A stretch of DNA of 16,501 nucleotides. Origin: QPIN01 sp964399475. Its GTDB lineage: Bacteria > Pseudomonadota > Gammaproteobacteria > Methylococcales > Methylomonadaceae. The position numbers and the translations under genes were made by a program. This document shows positions 7,960 through 13,803 of this stretch, one piece after another (positions within the stretch are counted from its first letter, which is position 1; the number at the start of each line of letters is the position of its first letter). Location: NCBI GenBank assembly GCA_964399475.1, contig CAYNRB010000052.1, positions 1 through 16,501 on the forward strand, written 5' to 3'. The notes beneath the pieces are model-generated. The model was not told the origin of the DNA and searched no databases. It saw only the letters and a program-made list of their open reading frames with translations.

Positions 7960-8023
7960 GACTTAGGAACGAGGGTTCAATAATATACGAATTTTGACTT
8001 GTCTTTTTGTCCGTCTTCTGCGT
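7960..8023. repeat. Dispersed repeat, copy 1
   Basis: A 64-bp unit beginning GACTTAGGAACG (7960-7971) and ending in a 26-base block starting CTTGTCTTTTTGTCCG and finishing CTTCTGCGT (7998-8023). Both end blocks recur identically and in the same order and orientation at 16367-16429, while the middle 26 bases differ. It lies in the gap between dinD and the MATE gene. No coding or terminator function is evident. Confidence 0.75.
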
Positions 8024-8072
8024 CAAACTTTCGCAAAAAGTATAATGCTTTAAGTTGTTTGCTGATGTTTTT

Positions 8073-8948
8073 TTATGTCTTATTACTATCAATGTTACTT
8101 ATACCACTGAATGAATCGATATTTTTTGAGAACTTCCTTTCTTCAGAAGCTAATCGCCTCTCAACTTTCTTTGCATCCTCTTCAGGTGGAAGAAGTTCTG
8201 GTTTTATATTCCGTTTTCCTAATAAATCTCTAACATCTCGGTTATTATTTATGTGCTCTTTTGTTATTTCATGCTCTGATTTTAAGTCATCACGTTTTAT
8301 ATTGAAATTTGTTATTTCGTTAGCAAAATCTTTAGCTTTTATGGTTATCATGGGTAAAAAATCAGCTAAAGCCCTTTTTTCAGGCATATTTAGCTTTTTT
8401 TTCATGCTTTTTGTATTTAGCCCACCAAATAACGCAACATCACCTTTGCTTCGGATTCGTCCAAAACTTTTTTGGTCTCCAACTCTTTCGAAAATAATAC
8501 CTGATAACTCTTTTTCAGAAACAGTGAGATGTTTTCTCGCTTCAAGCCTTTCAATCTCAGCTATGCGTTGCTCAATTAGCTCTTGTTTTCTGGTTTGTAC
8601 TGCAAAGTATGTCTGTGCAAATGCAATTTGGTCTTTCGAAGGGTCTCCATTTTGAGCAATCAAGTAGCAAGCATATCTGGTAAGAGCCACATCAACAATT
8701 TCTCTTTGACCTCCTTTACCAAGAGCGATCATTTTCCCGACGTCAAGAAAATGATCTTCAGAATCATAACCAGATGTTTTACAAGCTATTTTTGCTTTGC
8801 CAATAACTTTTGCGAAATTATCCCATTTGGCATACCCAAGAATATCTTGAATATCTCTAGCCAACCAGAATTCCATACCTATTTCTTCTTGAATTTGAAC
8901 GATTTGCTCAAAATCAAAATGAAGCTTAGTGATTATTTCCTTTTTCAA
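8073..8948 (-). CDS. dinD: DinD-like DNA-damage-inducible protein
   Basis: A homologue of E. coli DinD, an SOS-induced protein reported to act on RecA filaments. Numbering from my start, a BRO-N-like domain opens with GMEFWLARDIQDILGY (24-39) and continues through the family signature LTRYACYLIAQNGDP (89-103) and QTYFAVQTRKQEL (112-124). A charged helical middle follows, with LFGGLNTK (173-180) matching the DinD LYGGLD region, then a Lys/Glu-rich tail. The frame opens at ATG 9011, but GAGGA lies seven bases before a TTG at 8948 and no such site precedes the ATG. The TTG start gives 291 residues, near the 274 of E. coli DinD. No CTG-N10-CAG LexA box is visible in the 180 bases upstream. The gene is flanked on both sides by dispersed repeats, which hints at acquisition or rearrangement. 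Confidence 0.88.
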   Translation of the reverse strand: MKKEIITKLHFDFEQIVQIQEEIGMEFWLARDIQDILGYAKWDNFAKVIGKAKIACKTSGYDSEDHFLDVGKMIALGKGGQREIVDVALTRYACYLIAQNGDPSKDQIAFAQTYFAVQTRKQELIEQRIAEIERLEARKHLTVSEKELSGIIFERVGDQKSFGRIRSKGDVALFGGLNTKSMKKKLNMPEKRALADFLPMITIKAKDFANEITNFNIKRDDLKSEHEITKEHINNNRDVRDLLGKRNIKPELLPPEEDAKKVERRLASEERKFSKNIDSFSGISNIDSNKT

Positions 8949-9101
8949 CACAAAATCCTCTTGACTTAAAGAATTTATTCTAACACAACCAGTACAATTG
9001 CCGAATGGCATAACAATAGGATACGAATGTGGTTCGCTGTTCTCTTAAAATTGCTATATGTAGCTCAATCTTTTTTTAATCGTTAGCTATTTTTTTTACA
9101 T

Positions 9102-9280
9102 TTAGGAGCGCGCACGGACTAAGTTCGAGAAAAAACTAGCGCAGGATTTTTGTTTATCATCAACTAACGCATTGATGAATGTTGGTAGAATATTACACTA
9201 AGGCAGGAGTCTGTATGTAGAAGAAGCAATTGCCGAATCATTGCAACTGGCGCATAGCAGACTATGAAACTGTTAGCACA
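9102..9280. repeat. Dispersed composite repeat, copy 2
   Basis: The first part (9102-9140, TTAGGAGCGCGCACGG ... ACTAGC) matches, with small changes, the unit at 16370-16404. The second part (9141-9280, starting GCAGGATTTTT) is a diverged copy of 11718-11837; the shared blocks in order are TCAACTAAC, GGTAGA, GCAGGAG, CAATTxCCGA, TGGCGxATAGCA and AACTGTT. The surrounding gap 8949-9472 otherwise holds only the transketolase terminator and a short frame with no start codon (ending at a TAG near 9330). Confidence 0.65.
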
Positions 9281-9295
9281 ATGAGAAACACAGAC

Positions 9296-9340
9296 AAAAA
9301 AATAGAAACCTACAAGCCACTTATCAAGTAGATTTCTATT
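9296..9340 (-). terminator. Rho-independent terminator of the transketolase gene
   Basis: On the minus strand a 13-bp stem with one G-U pair (arms 9328-9340 and 9301-9313) encloses a 14-base loop and runs into seven T (9296-9302, the last two shared with the stem). It lies about 130 bases after the transketolase stop codon and points in the same direction. Confidence 0.75.
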
Positions 9341-9472
9341 CTAGAACAGACTTATAGAAACAATTGAAGAACATAATTATTTCCATCAGTTAAGCTAAAG
9401 ATCCAATATTATTTTTCTAATTCTAATTTTTGAAAATACCAAAAATCAGTTCAATAAGCTGAGCAAGTATAC

Positions 9473-11371
9473 CTACAACAGCTCCTTAACTTTAGCCATA
9501 ATACCTGCTGGATCAATACCTTGGTGAGGGAACTGTTCCCATAAACCACCACAACCTTCTTTATGCGTACCAATATGAGCAAATTTTGGTGAAAAACCGC
9601 GTTCTAGTAACCAGGTACCGAAACGACTACCTAGTCCGGTTTTTTGGTTGAATGATTCAACCACTAATACCATTGGTGATGCACCTAGTTTAGCCAGCAT
9701 TTCTTCATCAATCACATTTAATGTTGGTTTATTAATTAAGCCTACATCAATGCCTTCTTTTTTAAGACGTTCAACCGCATCAAGCGCTCGATATAAGGAT
9801 TCACCAAAACTAACTACATAACCTTGTGTACCTTCACGAATGATTTCATCTTTACCAGATACAAACTTATAATCCCCAGCAAAAAAATCATTGCCCTCTG
9901 TATCAAGAATGCCAGGTACTTTAGATCGAGTTGAAAATACAAAACGTAAACCTGGATCAAAGAAAATGCTGTCTAAACAAGCATTCATTTGATTTAAATC
10001 GGCAGGGAAATATAAATTGGTTGGATAACCATCGCTGAGACCATTATCAGCAAACATACTGTTTAATCCAAAATGGCAGGTATTGTCAGCCATATCATCA
10101 ATACCAGAATGTGAATAATGGCTAAGCACATTAGAATTATTAAGCCTAGCCATGGTGATTTCAGAAATAGTCATTTCTAAAAATGCACTAAAGGTACCAA
10201 AAATGCCTTGCTTACCTTTTTCCATACCAAACCCAGCAGCAGCAGAGAAATTACCACGCTCCATAATGCCTGAAGCGATAAACACTTCTGGGTTAGCTTT
10301 ATGAATCGTAATTAAACCACAAGAGCCTTCCAAATCGCTGTCGATGACTCGGACTTTCTCAATTCGTTCTGCTTCACTCATTTGACTCAAGATCTTTACA
10401 ACAGCATCCCCAAATACAGCACGGTTTGCATTCCATGTATCACTGGAGCCTAAAAAGTTTTTGTCTTGTTTCGGTGCTTCGATAGTTCTAAGCATATCAG
10501 CCGCAGCTTGCTGATTGTTAGACTCAAGATATTTCAGCGCCAAATCAACAGAAATCACATCATGTCCATGAGTTGTGCCTTCTAAACCTTCAATACCTGG
10601 ACACATAGGACGTTTATTAATAACTGCTACAGGTCCATCCGTATTAATTGCTTCACAAATACGTTGATACAAGCCATCTATATCTTCACCGTCTCCTTCT
10701 AATACCGTAACACCTTGTCCTCTTAATGTATCTGCTGTGCTACAACCTTTTAAATATTCAGAAGGATGACCAGCGATTGTGACATCGTTATCGTCTATTA
10801 ATAATTTAACATTGAGGTTTTGTGCTACTGCCAAACGTGCCGCTTCTGCATCATTACCTTCTTGTTGTGATCCATCAGAACCTAAGCAAAATAATGTTTT
10901 AGTTGGGTTAGCTATAGCTACACCATTAACATAAGGCCACATATGTCCTAAACGTCCTGAGCTGAATTTTACTCCCGGTGTAAAACCCAATTCAGGATGA
11001 CCAGGAAGATGAGAATGTGCCGCACGATATTCCATTAATCGTTCAGCAGGTAAATCACCATTTAAAGTTGACATCAAATACTGAGTAGCAACACGGTGTC
11101 CTGCTTCATCAAAGAATATTGGTACGAATTTATCGGAAGATCCACGAAACAAAGCATCCATAATCATTACTTCGGGGACGGTATCGTAAGGTCCACCCGA
11201 ATGGCCGCCTACGCCTCTGGCAGCTCCTGTTGAAGTAAAGAAAATAATAGCATCACGGCATAATTGAATATTAGCGAGTAAAGCCGACTTTTGTTCTGCT
11301 GTTAGTGTTGGAACGCTAGGGTTTAATGAAATACGTTGGTAAGCGTTAAGGTCAATTGGAAATGTAGTCAT
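9473..11371 (-). CDS. Divergent transketolase-family protein
   Basis: A 632-residue thiamine-diphosphate enzyme in the transketolase fold, expected to move two-carbon ketol units between sugar phosphates. Seen: GGHSGGPYDTVPEV (55-68; His57 corresponds to the GHPGAP histidine), EAGHRVAT (89-96), the TPP/metal motif GSDGS (164-168) ending in LIDDN (191-195), SGIMERGNFSAAAG (367-380; Glu371 at the cofactor-activating position) and SHYSHSGIDDMADN (417-430), which stands where classical enzymes have THDSIGVGEDGPTHQP. A C-terminal domain (about 510-632) completes the three-domain layout. Several substrate-loop residues differ from textbook transketolase, so the donor or acceptor may differ; a dihydroxyacetone- or pyruvate-handling relative is possible. 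AAGGA sits six bases before the ATG. The gene is monocistronic, with its own promoter, structured leader and terminator. Confidence 0.88.
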   Translation of the reverse strand: MTTFPIDLNAYQRISLNPSVPTLTAEQKSALLANIQLCRDAIIFFTSTGAARGVGGHSGGPYDTVPEVMIMDALFRGSSDKFVPIFFDEAGHRVATQYLMSTLNGDLPAERLMEYRAAHSHLPGHPELGFTPGVKFSSGRLGHMWPYVNGVAIANPTKTLFCLGSDGSQQEGNDAEAARLAVAQNLNVKLLIDDNDVTIAGHPSEYLKGCSTADTLRGQGVTVLEGDGEDIDGLYQRICEAINTDGPVAVINKRPMCPGIEGLEGTTHGHDVISVDLALKYLESNNQQAAADMLRTIEAPKQDKNFLGSSDTWNANRAVFGDAVVKILSQMSEAERIEKVRVIDSDLEGSCGLITIHKANPEVFIASGIMERGNFSAAAGFGMEKGKQGIFGTFSAFLEMTISEITMARLNNSNVLSHYSHSGIDDMADNTCHFGLNSMFADNGLSDGYPTNLYFPADLNQMNACLDSIFFDPGLRFVFSTRSKVPGILDTEGNDFFAGDYKFVSGKDEIIREGTQGYVVSFGESLYRALDAVERLKKEGIDVGLINKPTLNVIDEEMLAKLGASPMVLVVESFNQKTGLGSRFGTWLLERGFSPKFAHIGTHKEGCGGLWEQFPHQGIDPAGIMAKVKELL

Positions 11372-11397
11372 CGTTATTCCTTTGGTTGTAATGCTTC

Positions 11398-11437
11398 AAA
11401 AAAAAGAACTCCCAATGTCCTTAGACAAAGAGAGTTC
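11398..11437 (-). promoter_or_regulatory. Intrinsic-terminator hairpin in the transketolase leader (attenuator candidate)
   Basis: On the minus strand GAACTCTC (11430-11437) pairs with GGGAGTTC (11406-11413) in eight base pairs including one G-U. An inner TGTC/GACA stem (11424-11427 with 11416-11419) extends it, and eight U follow (11398-11405). It ends only about 26 bases before the transketolase ATG and upstream of its ribosome binding site, so it can only act on the leader of that gene. Upstream AGTTCA (11496-11501) can pair with TGAACT (11433-11438), and TGTCC (11442-11446) with GGACA (11416-11420). Both pairings would break the terminator. Together this is the layout of a transcription attenuator or riboswitch, class unknown. 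Confidence 0.6.
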
Positions 11438-11477
11438 AGAGGGACAAGCAACTTTCATCTACGCAACTACTTGCCAT
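11436..11477 (-). CDS. Possible 13-codon leader peptide of the transketolase gene
   Basis: A short frame in the transketolase leader: ATG at 11475-11477 to TGA at 11436-11438, encoding MASSCVDESCLSL. Its stop codon overlaps the first arm of the attenuator hairpin, so a ribosome reaching the stop would cover that arm. The peptide is rich in Ser (4 of 13) with two Cys. There is no Shine-Dalgarno site before it, and a frame this short is easily open by chance, so translation is doubtful. Confidence 0.2.
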   Translation of the reverse strand: MASSCVDESCLSL

Positions 11478-11480
11478 ACA

Positions 11481-11498
11481 TCACTAGGGGGATAGTGA
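11481..11498 (-). promoter_or_regulatory. First hairpin of the transketolase leader RNA
   Basis: On the minus strand TCACTA and TAGTGA form a perfect 6-bp stem around the loop TCCCCC. It overlaps the AGTTCA segment (11496-11501) that could pair with the terminator arm, so the two structures are mutually exclusive. A second pairing, GGCAAG with CTTGTC, is possible just downstream. Confidence 0.4.
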
Positions 11499-11515
11499 AC
11501 TTTAAGTTATACATT

Positions 11516-11543
11516 ACTATACAGGTATAAAAATTAGAGACAA
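11516..11543 (-). promoter_or_regulatory. Sigma-70 promoter of the transketolase gene
   Basis: On the minus strand TTGTCT (11538-11543) and TATAGT (11516-11521) are separated by 16 bases. The -10 matches consensus at 5 of 6 positions and the -35 at 4 of 6. Transcription would start near 11509, giving a leader of about 140 bases that contains the hairpins described separately. Confidence 0.55.
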
Positions 11544-11717
11544 TATGCTATTTATGCAAATAATTGTTTTGTTTTAGTTGACAATATAGGTTAACTGTTA
11601 TTGGTTATATTTCATGCGGTCACGGTTTCCGAAGTTATAGCGAGTTGATTTTTGACGATAGCAAGGCGCTGAAAGGGATGTAAGTACCCAAGCATAATTA
11701 ATTTAACTAAATTTTAC

Positions 11718-11837
11718 GCAGGATTTTTTTCATCTTCAACTAACAGATGGGTGTGTGTAGGTAGAGTAATGCAGGAGCAATTACCGAGGCGAATAAATGG
11801 CGTATAGCAAGAGCTACATAACTGTTTCAGCAACACA
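11718..11837. repeat. Dispersed composite repeat, copy 3
   Basis: A diverged copy of 9141-9280 in the same orientation, sharing GCAGGATTTTT, TCAACTAAC, GGTAGAG, GCAGGAG, CAATTACCGA, TGGCGTATAGCA and AACTGTT in order, with several deletions relative to copy 2. The two copies lie on either side of the transketolase gene with its promoter and terminator. The adjoining 11544-11717 holds no gene that I can support. Confidence 0.6.
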
Positions 11838-11840
11838 GCT

Positions 11841-11951
11841 CGTAGGGCGGAAAAGTGATAAGCGCCTTCAGTCATTACTGCGCATATCAAACCTTTTTCG
11901 TCAATACTGTCGGATAACGCTGTCGCTCATCCAACCTACGTTCCGCCGTAC
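11841..11951. repeat. REP/MITE-like imperfect palindromic element
   Basis: Begins CGTAGGGCGGAA (11841) and has an inverted counterpart ending CCAACCTACG at 11940, with inner GATAAGCG/GGATAACGC-type arms. A second outer pair is formed by GTAGGGCGGAA (11842-11852) and TTCCGCCGTAC (11941-11951), 10 of 11 bases complementary. It is GC-rich compared with its surroundings. The pattern resembles the widespread gammaproteobacterial repeats with the GTAGGxxGGA...TCCxxCCTAC layout. It ends about 30 bases before the CheR remnant begins. Confidence 0.6.
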
Positions 11952-11980
11952 AAGTTCATTCCATTCGGCAGGATTGTATT

Positions 11981-12331
11981 AATTATCAACAAGCAGATAG
12001 ATTAACATCCTTTACTGACTATTATAGTACTCGGTACCAACTGGTTAAAATAAACGATGAAATTTTACAATCGATTAGTTTTAATCAACACAACTTAGTC
12101 ACTGATGCTGTGTTTTGCGAAGCACAATTAGTAGTCTGCCGTAATGTAATGATTTATTTTGACTTACAATTACAATTGAAAGTTTTTAATCTGTTTTTAG
12201 ATATCTTAGCAAGAAATTGCTTTCTCTTACTCGGTGAAAAAGACTGCCTGTACGCTGATAGCCTTAAAGATTCTTTTGAAGTGGTTGATGAAAAGGCGCG
12301 TCTCTATAGGAAAAATAATTGTATATTGTAG
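11981..12331 (+). pseudogene. cheR: CheR-type protein methyltransferase, C-terminal remnant
   Basis: An open frame of about 116 codons from 11981 to the TAG at 12329 encodes the last part of a chemotaxis-receptor methyltransferase. Recognisable pieces are TDYYSTRYQLV, FNQHNLVTDAVF and the SAM-domain hallmark LVVCRNVMIYFD, then LFLDILARNCFLLLGEKDCL and DSFEVVDEKARLYRKN. The N-terminal domain and the SAM-binding glycine motif are absent; upstream sequence is a palindromic repeat instead. No credible start with a ribosome binding site precedes the homologous region (the in-frame GTG at 12110 falls inside the domain). The gene was probably truncated by rearrangement or repeat insertion. No other chemotaxis gene is in the window. 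Confidence 0.75.
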
Positions 12332-12348
12332 TTAACTACAATATACAA
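12319..12348. repeat. Perfect 30-bp palindrome at the end of the cheR remnant
   Basis: Fifteen bases, TTGTATATTGTAGTT, are followed directly by their exact reverse complement. The remnant's TAG stop (12329-12331) lies inside. As RNA it gives a stem of about 13 bp with a 4-base loop. On the minus strand it is followed by TTATTTTT, on the plus strand by AAAATA, so it could act as a weak terminator or as an operator. The stretch 12349-12564 otherwise contains only a small palindrome (AGTATATACT, 12429-12438) and a weak promoter. Confidence 0.7.
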
Positions 12349-12535
12349 AATACTTTCGAGTTCTTGAATAGCTACAATGGGTACTTATAAGATACAATCA
12401 ATTGAACAACGCTGATTTATAGACTCTTAGTATATACTGCCTTCTAGTGCTAATCTGAGAGGGCATCCTATCTATGCATTATATTTCTAAAACAGACCCT
12501 TTTTTCGTCAGCTAAATCAAAAGTATAAGCATATT

Positions 12536-12541
12536 TATAAT
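12536..12541 (+). promoter_or_regulatory. Possible -10 element of the pqi operon
   Basis: A perfect TATAAT lies 23 bases before the pqiA start, but the -35 region 17-18 bases upstream (TAAATC) is poor. If used, the leader would be only about 17 bases, consistent with the lack of a Shine-Dalgarno site before pqiA. Confidence 0.3.
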
Positions 12542-12564
12542 CCCTAAACAGCGACAAATAATTC

Positions 12565-13803
12565 ATGGCCAATAAAAAACATTTTGCCTGTAACGAATGC
12601 GATTTATTAATTGAGTTAGTTGATTTACCAGAAGGTAATAAGGCAATTTGTCCTCGCTGTAAGTATGTGCTCACGGCGAGACATTATAATGCGCAAGAAC
12701 GTAGTATTGCATTATCTATCACCGCTTTGATTTTTCTTTTCTTGTCATTGATGTTTCCATTTCTTTCTTTCAGTGTACAAGGTCAGGATAGAATTGTGAC
12801 CTTGGTTCAAAGTATTACCGTATTGAGTACTGAGCATTTTACTAGTCTGGCGATAATAATTTTCTTCTTTACCATTGCTATTCCTGGGTTTTATTTGCTG
12901 AGTGTTTTATATATTAATGTCTCCTTAAAATGCACGTCTTTACTAACAGGTACACGGTCAATTCTGAAGTTGATTAGTCATTTACAACATTGGAGTATGG
13001 CTGAAATATTTCTGATTGGGATTTTGGTCAGCTTTATTAAAATCGCTTCCTTAGCGGATGTCAGTTTAGGACTTTCTTTTAGTGCTTATGTGCTTTTCAT
13101 CATCAGTATGAGTGCGACTGTTATACACACGGATAAACATCAGATTTGGCAGTCACTTAAGGAAAAGCAAAAACTGCCTTCATCCCAAATATCCATCTCT
13201 GAACAATACCAGGGATGTCATGAATGTACAGATATTGCAAGAATCAATAAAAAATATTGCGATACCTGTGGATCCCTTCTTCACCAGCGAATTAATCATA
13301 GCCTGCAAAAAACCTGGGCTCTTTTAATTACTTCGGTGTTGTTATACATTCCTGCCAATCTATTACCCATTATGCATACTAATTTTTTAGGCGTGGAAAC
13401 GGCTAATACCATTCTGGGGGGCGTAATAGTTTTATGGGGTCATGGCTCTTATCCCATAGCAATGATTATTTTTATAGCTAGCGTTCTGGTGCCAATAGGC
13501 AAAATTTTAGCCTTAAGTTGGCTTTGTTACACTGTGCAAGCTGAGCATGAAGAATCGTATGTTCAAAAAACCCAACTTTATCGGATTACAGAAATAGTAG
13601 GGCGCTGGTCTATGGTTGATGTGTTTGTGGTAGCTATATTGGTTGCTTTGATTCAAATGGGAAAAATTATGAGTATTTATCCGGGCTGGGGAGCTGTAAC
13701 CTTTGCCAGCATGGTTATAGTAACCGTATTGGCAGCCATTAGTTTTGATCCTCGGTTAATCTGGAGCCCACTAAATAAAGAGGCATTAAATGGTAGAGAA
13801 TAG
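12565..13803 (+). CDS. pqiA: PqiA, paraquat-inducible inner-membrane protein A
   Basis: A 412-residue inner-membrane partner of the PqiB lipid-transport tunnel, expected to pass lipids between the inner membrane and PqiB. It has the typical duplicated layout. In each half a zinc-ribbon-like cytoplasmic part (CxxC at 9/12 and 29/32; again at 218/221 and 232/235) is followed by about four membrane helices. The paired motifs HWSMAEIF (142-149) and RWSMVDVF (347-354) mark the two halves. The length matches E. coli PqiA (about 417). The ATG has no clear Shine-Dalgarno site; upstream sequence is short and A/T-rich. Its last 14 bases overlap pqiB in another frame, so the two are coupled. Expression in E. 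coli is induced by redox stress; no SoxS-like site can be recognised here. A YebS/LetA-type relative is the alternative, but the three-MCE partner fits PqiA better. Confidence 0.93.
   Translation: MANKKHFACNECDLLIELVDLPEGNKAICPRCKYVLTARHYNAQERSIALSITALIFLFLSLMFPFLSFSVQGQDRIVTLVQSITVLSTEHFTSLAIIIFFFTIAIPGFYLLSVLYINVSLKCTSLLTGTRSILKLISHLQHWSMAEIFLIGILVSFIKIASLADVSLGLSFSAYVLFIISMSATVIHTDKHQIWQSLKEKQKLPSSQISISEQYQGCHECTDIARINKKYCDTCGSLLHQRINHSLQKTWALLITSVLLYIPANLLPIMHTNFLGVETANTILGGVIVLWGHGSYPIAMIIFIASVLVPIGKILALSWLCYTVQAEHEESYVQKTQLYRITEIVGRWSMVDVFVVAILVALIQMGKIMSIYPGWGAVTFASMVIVTVLAAISFDPRLIWSPLNKEALNGRE

Noticed and set aside
7999..8655. Plus-strand open frame of 218 codons
   Set aside because: It is antisense to dinD and starts in the dispersed repeat. 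The hydrophobic, Ser/Phe-rich translation is what the reverse of a Lys/Glu-rich gene gives, while the minus strand encodes a recognisable DinD.
8583..8969. Plus-strand open frame of 128 codons
   Set aside because: Also antisense to dinD and without family features.
11797..11982. Plus-strand frame of 61 codons over the repeat copy and palindromic element
   Set aside because: It spans unrelated repeat pieces, has no ribosome binding site or family resemblance, and is in a different frame from the cheR remnant.
12468..12674. Minus-strand frame of 68 codons over the pqiA start
   Set aside because: It covers the pqiA zinc-binding N-terminus and upstream region in antisense, with no recognisable product.
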